DNA of 64,000 nucleotides from JBKPNJ01 sp963695705 (GTDB taxonomy: Bacteria; Actinomycetota; Actinomycetes; Propionibacteriales; Nocardioidaceae). Below are positions 43,848 through 52,104 of the stretch, piece by piece. The notes below the pieces were generated by a model. The model searched no databases. It worked only from the letters and a program-made list of their open reading frames with translations, and was not told the origin of the DNA. The stretch is from the NCBI GenBank assembly GCA_963695705.1, contig CAVOHB010000006.1, forward strand, positions 620,001 to 684,000, read 5' to 3'. The position numbers were made by a program, and so were the translations under genes. How positions within the stretch are numbered: position 1 is the first letter of the stretch; the number at the start of each line of letters is the position of its first letter.

Positions 43848-46526
43848 CTAGCCGCCGAAGTGTCTCGTCACGCGGCGCTCGGCCCTGTTGGCGAGCGCTT
43901 TGCGTAGCCTCCCCAGGAGAATCCGCCCGGCGACAAGAGCCGCTGCGCAGGCGACGACGACACCCGCCAGCGCCGCCAGCGCGAGGTCCCAGCCGCCAGG
44001 GAGTGCCGTCGCCACGGCGAGCAGAACGATGGCGAGGACGACGGCTGCGACGCCGGGCCAGGGGCTCGCCAGCAGCGGCGTCGAGGTCGGCTCGAGCGTG
44101 ACGCTGGGGGTCAGTCGCCGCCACAGCCATGTTCGGGCGGGTTCGGTCAGCCAGCGGGCCAGGCCTCGCACCACACCGGAGGACCCTCCCGCTGGAAGGG
44201 ACCGCGCGGCGACGACGGGCGTCCAGTAGCCGGCGTGCCTGCCCAGCAGACCGGATACCGCGATGAGCCGGTCGACGACGCTGATGATCGTGGCTCGCCC
44301 CTGGGCGGTGGTGTTGAGGTCGTTGACCATGGACGCCATGGCCTTGGGTCCGGAGTTCGGGGGAAAATCCGCCAGCAGCTTGTCCAGCCGGTCCGCAAAC
44401 TGTTCCATCGTCCAACCCTCCGCGGCCAGCACCTCTTTCTGGGTCTCGCCGACCCACTGCTCGGCATTCGCTTCCTCGTTGAGCAGCGCGCCCAGGTGTG
44501 AGACGGCATGCAGGCGGCCCATCAGCCAGTCCCACCGCCGCCAGTCCGCCGCGCCGAAAGCGCCGAAGTGAGAGACCTGGGTCCCATACAGGATCCGGTC
44601 ACCGAGCTTCCTGGCGGTTTCCTCCGCGGTCGTGCCTTTCAGCATCGGCAGTCCGACGTCGGGTCCGAGCCGGACGAACTTGAACGGCGCACTGCGCTGG
44701 TCGGGGGCCCGGGCTGACGTGCATCGGGAGACCACCTCGACGGCGAGGGCGGTCTCGACCAGCTCCTTGCCGCCGGGGATGCCTGCCTGCAGACTCGCGA
44801 TCTGCCCGCCGAGTGCCTTCTGCAGCTGCCATTCGTCGAACACGTCATTCACCGCCTTCGCCACGTCCGCGGCCCGGTCCCTCGCGGTGAGGTGTTTGTC
44901 CTTGATCGGTGCGGTCAGCGCGTCACGTACTGCCAGGATGTTCTGCAGTGTGTCGCTGGACGTCCGCAGCCAGCTCTCCAGCGCGGCGATCGAGGGGACG
45001 GAGGTCGCGTCCGCGTCGGCTGGCCTCTCATCGAGACGGCGGCGCAGCGATCGGAGGACGAGCCGGGTCACGCGCTCCGCCGGGCCGATCCCCCATGGCC
45101 AGAGCGGAGTGCCGTCGGGCCCCCCGGTGACTGGGATGACCGGCTCGTGCGATGCGGGCACCCAGGTCGGCTTGGTCGCGATGATGGCGTCGACGTCCTG
45201 CTCAGTCAGAGCCGCAGCCATGTCGAGCACCGTCGTCTGGTTCGACTGCGAGACCGTTATCGCCTCCCAGACGCCGCCCGCGGCCCTGCCTCGCACATAC
45301 GTCGGTTGAAGGTACTCGGCCGCGCGGCCGACCCGTTCACGTTCGGCTGAGTCGGCAACGGCGCGGTCGAACAGCCGCTGGCTGTCGGACCAGGCCGCAT
45401 CGGCTTCGAGGAGAAGCTGTTCGAGCTCCTCGACGTCGCCGCGAAAGTCGACCTCGCGGGGATATTGGAACGCCGACATCGTCGCCGTGCGCCAGTTGGG
45501 GGGAGCATCGTCCGAACTGACCGCGGTCGTCGACGACCCGATGCCCGACGAGGGCACGACGTAGACGACAAAGCGAGTCGCCCGGGTGCCGACCGGCCGT
45601 CTAGCGACGACGTCCAGGACCGGGCCGAACGGCGCGTTGTCCAGGACCCCGCCGTCAACCAGCCACGACGCCGGCTGATCGGTGCGCGGGCGCTCCCGTG
45701 GCGGCCGGCTCAGCATCTCCGGGCTCTCCCGCACGGGGGAGAAGGCAGCGGGGAACGACGCGGATGCCCGGGAGGCACGTGCCAGTGTGGCGGTGTCCGC
45801 GAACGGGTTGGACGCATCGGCCGAGGTGGAGAAGCGATTTCCGCCGCCTTCGTACACCCGCGGGTGCTCGTTGCTGAACTTGTAGAGGAAGCGGTGGTCG
45901 GCGACCTCGAACGGCTCGTCCGCCGCATCCCTGGCCAGGAACATCTGACGACCGAGCCCCGAGGCCGGTGTGAACAGGGTCACCGTGGACGCGGAGTCCG
46001 CGGAGCCGCTCTCGGCGAGAGTGTGGAGCAGCTCGCCGAGTTGATCGAGGAAATAGGCGCCGTTGAGCACCGACTCGGGCTTGGTCGACGTGTCATCGGC
46101 CGGGAGGAGCTTGCCGACGTCCAGTGCTCCGAGGACGGACCAACGCTGCCGCAGCCACGGTCCTCGAACCTCCGGCTGGTCGGATCCGGCAGCCGCCCCG
46201 TTGCCCGCATCGACCGGCGACGGTGCCGGATCCAGTGTCGTGCCGTTGGCGATGACGGTCGCGAGCATCGACCCGTTGAGTCCGCCGGCACTCGTGCCCG
46301 CGACGACGTCGATGACCAGTCGCCGCTGATCGACCCCGCCATCGGGCCGCATCAACGTCTTCCACCGCGCTGCTACGGGCTGGTCGTACTCCCGGGATGC
46401 TGGTCCGCCGCCACCCGCGGTGGCCCGGCGGATCAGGTCGAGCTCGTGGGTGACCCCGCCCATCCAGACGGCGAGGCTCACGCCGCCGTTCATGACGAGC
46501 GCGAACCTGATCTCATGCTCGGACAC
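43848..46526 (-). CDS. Patatin-like phospholipase-family protein (DUF3376-type)
   Basis: 892 residues from GTG 46526 (GGGGAGGCC before it). The start EHEIRFALVMNGGVSLAVWMGGV contains the oxyanion region, VVAGTSAGGLNGSML the nucleophile GTSAG, and SWLVDGGVLDNAPFGP the catalytic Asp (DGG). The middle is a DUF3376-like region; the C-terminus has two hydrophobic spans (AAVVLAIVLLAVATALPGG, LAALAGVVVACAAALVAG) and a basic tail, so it is probably a membrane-anchored lipid hydrolase. It stands alone, divergent from the secreted protein at 46666. Confidence 0.88.
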   Translation of the reverse strand: MSEHEIRFALVMNGGVSLAVWMGGVTHELDLIRRATAGGGGPASREYDQPVAARWKTLMRPDGGVDQRRLVIDVVAGTSAGGLNGSMLATVIANGTTLDPAPSPVDAGNGAAAGSDQPEVRGPWLRQRWSVLGALDVGKLLPADDTSTKPESVLNGAYFLDQLGELLHTLAESGSADSASTVTLFTPASGLGRQMFLARDAADEPFEVADHRFLYKFSNEHPRVYEGGGNRFSTSADASNPFADTATLARASRASASFPAAFSPVRESPEMLSRPPRERPRTDQPASWLVDGGVLDNAPFGPVLDVVARRPVGTRATRFVVYVVPSSGIGSSTTAVSSDDAPPNWRTATMSAFQYPREVDFRGDVEELEQLLLEADAAWSDSQRLFDRAVADSAERERVGRAAEYLQPTYVRGRAAGGVWEAITVSQSNQTTVLDMAAALTEQDVDAIIATKPTWVPASHEPVIPVTGGPDGTPLWPWGIGPAERVTRLVLRSLRRRLDERPADADATSVPSIAALESWLRTSSDTLQNILAVRDALTAPIKDKHLTARDRAADVAKAVNDVFDEWQLQKALGGQIASLQAGIPGGKELVETALAVEVVSRCTSARAPDQRSAPFKFVRLGPDVGLPMLKGTTAEETARKLGDRILYGTQVSHFGAFGAADWRRWDWLMGRLHAVSHLGALLNEEANAEQWVGETQKEVLAAEGWTMEQFADRLDKLLADFPPNSGPKAMASMVNDLNTTAQGRATIISVVDRLIAVSGLLGRHAGYWTPVVAARSLPAGGSSGVVRGLARWLTEPARTWLWRRLTPSVTLEPTSTPLLASPWPGVAAVVLAIVLLAVATALPGGWDLALAALAGVVVACAAALVAGRILLGRLRKALANRAERRVTRHFGG

Positions 46527-46665
46527 GGTGGCCTCCCCGGAGCGGCTTGCGATCTGACCCGTTCGCCGTCGCGCTCGGTCAGTGGTGTGATAAACGATCA
46601 CAAAGCTTCAATGCATCCGCCACACTTGGTCTGGAAACAAGCAGTGCAGTGACGACGGGGGAGTC

Positions 46666-47223
46666 GTGAACCGAGTCTTGGAGCTCAGTAGCAGAGCCAT
46701 CGCCTTGATCGCCGTGACGATAGTGGCGCCGGCAGTGGTCTCATCGCCGGCGCAGGCTTCGGTCGGCGTGTTCCACGACCCCACCGGCGATGTGCGCTCG
46801 CACGTTGACGTGACGCGAGTGAGCGTCCAGAACGCCCCGAGACGGCTGGTCCTCACCACCCGTTACGTCAACCTGTCCCGCAGCGTGGAGCAGTTCGTGG
46901 GGTACGGCATCGACGTCGGCGGTCCCCATCCCGGACCGGACTTCTCTGTCGGTGCCGGATTCGACGGTGCGGACGGGGAGTGGAACGTCTTTCGAGCTCG
47001 ACACTGGCACGCCTACGGCGCTCCACTCGCCTGCAAGTCAAATCTCGTGACCCGGTTTGCACGGGACTTCACACGATTTACTGTCTCGCGAGGCTGCCTG
47101 GGCGGGAGTCGCTCCACCGTGCGCATTTCCATGGATGCTGGGGAGAACCGTGCGGACGGGTCGGTAGTCAATGACTACCTGCCGGCCTATCGGGAGCTCA
47201 CCAACTGGATCCCCATCGGCTGA
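46666..47223 (+). CDS. Secreted hypothetical protein
   Basis: 185 residues from GTG 46666 (GGGGGAG before it). Signal peptide to about residue 31 (AIALIAVTIVAPAVVSSPAQA), then a beta-rich domain with DPTGDVRSHVDVTRVSVQN and two cysteines (PLACKSN, SRGCLGG) that could form a disulfide. Similar one-domain exported proteins are frequent in actinomycetes. Function unknown. Last gene before the integrated-element remnant. Confidence 0.75.
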   Translation: MNRVLELSSRAIALIAVTIVAPAVVSSPAQASVGVFHDPTGDVRSHVDVTRVSVQNAPRRLVLTTRYVNLSRSVEQFVGYGIDVGGPHPGPDFSVGAGFDGADGEWNVFRARHWHAYGAPLACKSNLVTRFARDFTRFTVSRGCLGGSRSTVRISMDAGENRADGSVVNDYLPAYRELTNWIPIG

Positions 47224-47240
47224 GTCGTGCCACTCACCGG

Positions 47241-47301
47241 AGCAGGTATCTGTGGTGGATTTTCGTCACCACAGACGTAACATCCTCCACAAACCCGCCT
47301 G
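47241..47301 (-). repeat. 61-bp palindromic interspersed repeat, copy 2
   Basis: Reverse-complement copy of 6087-6147 with three mismatches by eye. The stem core is conserved. It abuts the duplicated tRNA-Val end at 47320 by 18 nt. Confidence 0.7.
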
Positions 47302-47319
47302 TGCCCGGCTTCATGCTAA

Positions 47320-47345
47320 GTGGGCGATACTGGGTTCGAACCAGT
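47320..47345 (-). mobile_element. Duplicated tRNA-Val 3' end (attachment-site remnant)
   Basis: 26 bases identical to the 3' part of the tRNA-Val(GAC) gene at 50800-50871, including the T-arm and acceptor strand, in the same orientation. The rest of a tRNA is absent. A direct repeat of a tRNA 3' end is the classic trace of tyrosine-recombinase integration, giving outer boundaries 47320 and 50824. The same 26 bases occur in the tRNA-Val(CAC) at 53415, so the source tRNA is likeliest, not proven, to be the GAC gene. Confidence 0.75.
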
Positions 47346-47477
47346 TTCACTCCGACTATCGTGATACTGGCGCTGACCCACGCAATATAGGCGCGTCTGA
47401 CCTGCGCCTTTAAGGTCCAGTACCACCCATTCCGAACAGACACTACCGCCCTAAATGGACTCAGATAGAGTCCTGAT

Positions 47478-47508
47478 CTGGCACGTATCTGGCACGTATC
47501 TGGCACGG
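47478..47508 (+). repeat. Three 11-bp direct repeats CTGGCACGTAT
   Basis: CTGGCACGTAT at 47478-47488 and 47489-47499, then CTGGCACGGAA from 47500. They lie between the att remnant and the integrase fragment, where arm-type binding sites for a tyrosine integrase would be expected. Confidence 0.55.
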
Positions 47509-47530
47509 AAGGTGCTCCCCATGCCCCCCG

Positions 47531-47811
47531 GTGAGGCGTCCGGAGTCCTCGTTCGGCAGTCTGCGGACGCTCCCCTCCGGTCGGATCCAGGTCCAGTACA
47601 CGGCCCGGACGGGCTGACCTATCAGGCGCCGGTCACGTTCGACACCCGCGGTGACGCCGACGCGTTCCTGGCGACGATCCGGGCGTCCGCCCAGGAGTTC
47701 GGCCTCACCCCGTCGTCGAGGACTGGTGTGCAGACGAGGCTGGCCAGCGACGACTCGCTCAACCCCTTCGGACCGCCGTACAACGACGCCGGCGGCCCAG
47801 GAACAGGATGA
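47531..47811 (+). pseudogene. Integrase N-terminal fragment fused to a terminase-small-subunit-like tail
   Basis: From GTG 47531 the frame reads RRPESSFGSLRTLPSGRIQV, shifts near 47598, and continues GPDGLTYQAPVTFDTRGDAD AFLATIRAS: the N-terminal arm-binding domain of phage-type tyrosine integrases (x-LPSGR-x-Q-x-xY-x-GPDG). At about 47685 it passes in frame into AQEFGLTPSSRTGVQTRL, which resembles the end of P27-type terminase small subunits. The catalytic integrase domain is gone. This looks like a deletion junction inside a prophage. Confidence 0.6.
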
Positions 47812-48159
47812 TCAGGAGAGGCGCGACGATCGCGAGGAGGTAGCCGGTGGTGCTGTCGATGGTGAAGAAGCCGAACAGCGCCACCGGCGGCCACTCCAAC
47901 GCGCACACCCCACGTCCGGGTCATGAGGTCACCCCGCACGATGATCTTGGCGTCACCGTCTGGGAGTAGTGGCCGGCGGTCGATGTGAGCGTGACGCTAC
48001 ACCCGGTGACCGAGGTGCGTGCGGGAAACGGCCAGACCAACACAACCCTTAGTCCAGCGGGTGGCCAGCGCCGCCCGGGTCAAACGGTGTCGCCGTCCGC
48101 GATGTCCGCTTCGCGTATCTGGTCGACCAGGCCGACGGGCGGAGGCTCAGCCTTGTCCC

Positions 48160-48497
48160 TGAAACGAATCGACGCCCGCACTTGGGGGGCATCGGCGAGG
48201 TTCAGGGAAGGCGACAGTGCGGCCGTCACCGCCTATGCCCTGGCGCGGTCCCTGCACGAGCGGTCGTACACGGAGCTGCTCGAGGACGGGCTGCAGGTGC
48301 AGGGCCGATCGTCTGCTGATCGTGGCCGCCAAGTGAAGCCGGCGTTCCAGCTGTGGCGCGACTCCGGTACGGCACTGCGGCATTGGGTCCCTGAGTTGGC
48401 TCTGAGTCCCGATAGTCGCGGCCGGACGGGGATCTCGGAGGACGGGGAGCCGGACGAGTCCAGCAACCCTTTCGCCGGCGTCGGCCCGTTCGGCTGA
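48160..48497 (+). pseudogene. P27-type phage terminase small subunit-like fragment
   Basis: The frame ending at 48497 contains REGDSAAVTAYALARSLHER, a GLQVQGRSSADRGRQVKPAF segment and ALSPDSRGRTGISEDGE, matching the middle and C-terminus of P27-family terminase small subunits as I recall them (helical ARxxYEx and LxLTPxSRxRLG motif). The N-terminus is missing or out of frame. No large terminase, portal or capsid gene is present nearby. Confidence 0.5.
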
Positions 48498-48559
48498 TGC
48501 GTCGACGCCAACAATCCCTGATCAGGGCTGGGGAGTGGTCCATCTCTGGAATCCACACA

Positions 48560-49030
48560 TCAGCCGCTGAGGTGGAACGTCAGAATCGCTTGGTTGTTGG
48601 AGATCTCGAAGCCGTGCAGCCAGCCCTGGGCGTGGTTGTAGGCACCAGATCCTCCCGTCACCGGCAGGTCGAAGTGCCGCGAGGAGTCCGCTACTAGTCC
48701 CTGCGCGCTGATGCTGCCCTTGGGCAGCACAAACGTGGCTTGACATCGGGACTCGTCCTTGGCGGTGATCGTGCAGAGTCCACGATCATGGCCCACCTGG
48801 TTGCCACCGCGCATCAGCCGGGCTCGGAAGAAGAGTTGATCACCGACGCTGGGACCAACCGGCCCGACGTCGATGATGTGATGTGCGACGGTGGCCTCGA
48901 ACACTCGGATCGTCCGGTGGTGACGCCCGGCCGGATCACCGGCCGATCCGAGCGCGGGACTTACAGAGCCGACCGTCAAACACACACTTGCTGCGACACA
49001 TGCCGCCACGCCGAGTCTCTGATTTCTCAA
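48560..49030 (-). CDS. Secreted allene-oxide-cyclase-barrel (dirigent-like) protein, copy 1
   Basis: About 156 residues. TTG 49030 with GGAG 6 nt before is the likely start. Signal peptide RLGVAACVAASVCLTVGSVS, then an AOC/dirigent beta-barrel pattern: VGDQLFFRARLMRGGNQVGH, DRGLCTITAKDESRCQATFV, LPKGSISAQGLVA and PVTGGSGAYNHAQGWLH. Two cysteines could pair. Such barrels occur in secreted actinobacterial proteins; biochemical role in bacteria is not settled. Lies inside the att-bounded region, with a paralogue at 49993. Confidence 0.75.
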   Translation of the reverse strand: MRNQRLGVAACVAASVCLTVGSVSPALGSAGDPAGRHHRTIRVFEATVAHHIIDVGPVGPSVGDQLFFRARLMRGGNQVGHDRGLCTITAKDESRCQATFVLPKGSISAQGLVADSSRHFDLPVTGGSGAYNHAQGWLHGFEISNNQAILTFHLSG

Positions 49031-49227
49031 TCTGGGCTCCAAAGAAATGGCCCACCAAAAAATGCGGTGGCCTGAAGTAACCACCACACACCACCCATGA
49101 CCGACTGGCTATGGCCCAAACGGGTAGTTGACCGTTTGCGACAATACCGTTACAGATCGTGCGAATCTGTCGCGGTTTCGGGGCTATGGAAGTGCCGTAG
49201 GGCTGCGCTGAACAGCCGTATCAAGCC

Positions 49228-49380
49228 CCCGGTGAGGCCACATCGTCGCTCGGGTCTGGCACCGTCGGCCTGTCCGCTGCGCGTATCTCATCGACCAGGC
49301 CAATCGGTGTGCCGGCTCTGCGTTGTCCCGAAACCGAATGGACGCCCGTACTCGTGGCGGGTCTGCGTCGTCCATGGGCA
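49228..49380 (-). pseudogene. Duplicated gene fragment (partner at about 48055-48200)
   Basis: Both places, read on the minus strand, encode VRASIRFRD(K/N)AEP followed by GLVD(Q/E)IR(E/A)AD in the same spacing, broken by frame changes. The nucleotide match continues through GCGTATCT(G/C)(G/A)TCGACCAGGCC. Two decayed copies of one small gene within the element; identity of the original protein unknown. Confidence 0.5.
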
Positions 49381-49684
49381 CTCCTGGTCAGAGTCCCCGC
49401 ACGTTCGCTGTGTGACCGGCGCCCCCCGCCCCGCATAGGGATTGGGGCGGGGGCGCCGCGTGGCGAGCGCGGTGTTTGGGTCTCGGGTCCCAAACCGCTC
49501 GCATCCCGCAGTCTGGTGGCTAATCGCTCCGGCCGCTGGTGGACGTCGGCAAGCGCCCCGACTGCCTACGTTGCGTTCGCTTCCTGTTGCCACGCCACGT
49601 AGCCGCTTCGATCGGGCATTCCGTCATGGCGACGGCTTTCAATCGTCATCACCCATGCAAGCCCCAACGTGAGGAGCCGCTCCG

Positions 49685-49846
49685 ATGCACATCGATTCCC
49701 AATTCATCTTCCTTCTCGTCGCGGTCGTGGCCGGAATCGTCACTCTCCTGGGCGGTGCGCTCGTATACGCCGCTTGTGCATTGGGGGCTCGTGCGGACAG
49801 GGACTACGAGGCCAAACGGGACTCGTACCTTTCCGGTATCTGGTAA
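49685..49846 (+). CDS. Small single-span membrane protein (53 aa)
   Basis: ATG 49685 with GAGGAG 9 nt upstream; a hydrophobic span FIFLLVAVVAGIVTLLGGAL (about residues 8-27) is followed by YAACALGARADRDYEAKRDS. A strong terminator follows. The clean start, signal-like span and terminator make a real gene likely. Function unknown. Too short for routine gene finding. Confidence 0.6.
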   Translation: MHIDSQFIFLLVAVVAGIVTLLGGALVYAACALGARADRDYEAKRDSYLSGIW

Positions 49847-49887
49847 ACCTGGGGGAACATTCGTCCCCCTGACGCTTACCGAGGCCG

Positions 49888-49930
49888 CGGCCCCGGCGCG
49901 TTTCGGTTTCCCTCCGGAGCGCCGGGGCCG
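49888..49930. terminator. Intrinsic terminator after the small membrane protein
   Basis: 12-bp perfect stem CGGCCCCGGCGC with its complement 19 nt away, followed by TCTCGTTTAG. Confidence 0.7.
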
Positions 49931-49992
49931 TCTCGTTTAGATAGCTAGCCATCGTGCCGGTGGATGCCAGCAAAGCACGCTTCTGTGGCTTA

Positions 49993-50493
49993 CTAGCGGA
50001 GCGTTACGGTGATGAAGTCGGCGTGGACCATGGCGGATGGCGAGAGTGCCGTTTGCTCCTGCGTAGATTCCGGTTCCGCCGGTGACTGCAAAGACATCGG
50101 CGTTTCTGGGTGACGGTGCCTGTGGGAGTTTGCGATCGAGTCCCCCACCCTGGACGGTGATCTGACCCTTTCGGAGTACGAGCGTCATAGCACACTGCTG
50201 TCCCCTGAAACTCGTATCGTTGATCGTGCAGACCACCAGCGCCCGCCCGAACAGCTCACCGTTCCTGCGAAGGCTCACCGCCCCGACGTCGCTGTCACCC
50301 AACGAAAGGCCGTGCGGCGGCATGTCCAGTTGATGGTGGTCGCGCGTCGGGGGCGGGAGGCCCTGAACGTCAGCGTTCGACCGGGTTCGCGTTGGGCCGA
50401 GCCGACTTCGCCCTGTGCCGATCGGATCGCCATGGCGCTGAAGAGACCGGCAGTCACCACTGCGACGAGAAGAAGGTACCTGGCCCGCATCAT
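49993..50493 (-). pseudogene. Secreted allene-oxide-cyclase-barrel protein, copy 2 (two frameshifts)
   Basis: ATG 50493 after AGGAGCAAC opens with signal peptide ARYLLLVAVVTAGLFSAMA. The barrel blocks then appear in a second frame: LSLGDSDVGAVSLRRNGELF, ALVVCTINDTSFRGQQCAMT, LRKGQITVQGGG and VTGGTGIYAGANGTLAIRHG, and the ending VHADFITVTLR in a third. Shifts fall in a C-run near 50358 and near 50030. Diverged paralogue of copy 1 with both cysteines kept. It directly adjoins the tRNA-Val gene. Confidence 0.65.
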
Positions 50494-50796
50494 GTTGCTC
50501 CTGACCCAGACCTACCTCCCATCGACGGATCAACCGGCGTCCGTCGCGGGGAGGGCAGGGAGATTCGAAAGTCTGACGCTCGGGCTCTATGGCACCAATC
50601 CACGGTTCCCGTGGAAGCCCTCCACCGCCATGCTGACCTACAGGCTCATCGGCACCACACAGGCATCGGGGTCGACCACGACGAACCCGATCAGTCTGCG
50701 TCACGGCCAACCCACCGGCAACAGCAAGCGGCGTCGAATCTTCGTGCACCATGGTGCGCCTCGAAGACGGCGCCGGGATGCTGACCTGCGGTCTTC

Positions 50797-50871
50797 TGGT
50801 GGGCGATACTGGGTTCGAACCAGTGACCTCTTCCGTGTCAGGGAAGCGCGCTACCGCTGCGCTAATCGCCC
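50797..50871 (-). tRNA. tRNA-Val (anticodon GAC), CCA encoded
   Basis: Reverse strand folds as a full cloverleaf: acceptor GGGCGAT / ATCGCCC, anticodon stem CTTCC / GGAAG with loop CTGACAC, T-arm with GGTTCGAACC. CCA is encoded at 50797-50799. Its 3' end is duplicated at 47320. Confidence 0.95.
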
Positions 50872-50899
50872 ATGTCGGCCCGGCGGTTCCGAGCCATCG

Positions 50900-50970
50900 A
50901 GGTGGAGACGGGATTCGAACCCGTGTAGACGGATTTGCAATCCGTTGCCTCGCCTCTCGGCCACTCCACC
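50900..50970 (-). tRNA. tRNA-Cys (anticodon GCA)
   Basis: Acceptor GGTGGAG with U discriminator, anticodon stem CGGAT / ATCCG with loop TGCAA region giving GCA, T-arm GGGTTCGAATCCC. CCA is not encoded. Confidence 0.94.
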
Positions 50971-51002
50971 GTGCCAGCCTGCCGAGACCCGCTCCCCTCC
51001 CG

Positions 51003-51074
51003 AGCGGACGACGGGATTCGAACCCGCGACCCTCACCTTGGCAAGGTGATGCTCTACCACTGAGCCACGTCCGC
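51003..51074 (-). tRNA. tRNA-Gly (anticodon GCC)
   Basis: Acceptor GCGGACG / CGTCCGC with U discriminator, anticodon arm CACC-TTGCCAA-GGTG, T-arm CGGGTTCGAATCCCG. First of three tRNA genes (Gly-Cys-Val) in one direction, probably one transcript. Confidence 0.95.
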
Positions 51075-51243
51075 ATGCCAACTCGAAGCGCGTACCCCGA
51101 GGTGCCACAGAACCTTAGCCGATCTGAGGGGTCCGAGAAACTCGGGTGAGCCCCGCAGGCGCCTATGGTGGTGACTGCGATGGCCGGTCATGCACAGCCC
51201 CGATGACCGTCTGACGACCTCGATTTCGTACCGGGAGCGCAAG

Positions 51244-52066
51244 ATGCAGGCGTGGGTGAACGGCGTTCTGCTCGATGATCCGAGCCAGCCGGCGCTGTCG
51301 ACGCTAGATCACGGAGTCACCGTCGGGGACGGCGTGTTCGAGACCGTGAAGGTCGTCTCGAACCAGCCGTTCGCGCTGACCAGGCACCTGGAGCGGTTGG
51401 ACAGGTCGGCCGACGGCCTGGGCCTGCCGGTTCCCGACCGCGCCCGGATCCTGGACGCGGTGCAGCTGGTGCTGGCGCAGCAGGATTTCCCGCTCGGGCG
51501 GCTCCGAGTGACGTACACCGGTGGAATCTCCCCCCTGGGGTCGGCCCGGGGGAGTGGGCCGTGCACGCTCTCGGTTGTCGCCGACGTGGCGGAGCCTGCA
51601 GCGGCGACGGCGGCTGTCGTGACCGTGCCGTGGGTACGGAACGAGCGCGGCGCGGTCGCCGGTCTCAAGAACGACGTCCTACGCGGAGAACGTGGTCGCG
51701 CTGGCCCACGCCCATGCACGCGGAGCGAGCGAGGCCATCTTCGCCAACACCCGCGGAGACCTGTGTGAAGCAACCGGCTCCAACATCTTCCTGGTCATCG
51801 ACGGCGACATCCTGACACCGCCACTCAGCTCGGGCGCTCTGGCCGGGGTGACTCGTGCGCTGGTCCTCGAGTGGTGCGGAGGGAAGGAGCGCGAACTCCC
51901 AGCCGATGCCCTGGAGCAGGCTGACGAGCTGTTTCTGGCCGGGACCACCCGCGACATCCAGCCGATCGACCGCTGCGACGACAGGGCGATAGCGGCGCCG
52001 GGTCCCGTGACCGCCGATGCGGTCCAGACCTGGGCCCGCAAGGCGGCCGAGCACCCGGACCCGTGA
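51244..52066 (+). CDS. Aminotransferase class IV (4-amino-4-deoxychorismate lyase-like), one frameshift
   Basis: ATG 51244 opens MQAWVNGVLLDD, followed by DHGVTVGDGVFETVKVV and RLRVTYTGG. An extra A near 51668 breaks GLK-TTSYAENVVAL; the Lys there is the PLP lysine. The rest has FANTRGDLCEATGSNIFLVI and PPLSSGALAGVTRALVLEW, the usual class IV blocks. About 274 residues. PabC-type enzymes make p-aminobenzoate for folate; branched-chain or D-amino-acid transaminases are related, so specificity is open. The indel is probably a sequencing error. Confidence 0.85.
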
Positions 52067-52104
52067 CCGTCGCAGGACCACAGGTGGGGACGACCGGGAG
52101 CCCG

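Noticed and set aside
43848..46526. CBASS-type patatin effector operon
   Set aside because: No CD-NTase, Cap2/Cap3 or other signalling gene is adjacent, so the system label is not supported.
47622..47939. Minus-strand 105-codon frame over the integrase fragment
   Set aside because: Mostly antisense to the integrase/terminase fragment. An alternative frame gives one hydrophobic stretch but no start or ribosome site.
49309..49602. 97-codon plus-strand frame
   Set aside because: Overlaps the duplicated fragment on the other strand, and composition is unlike a folded protein.
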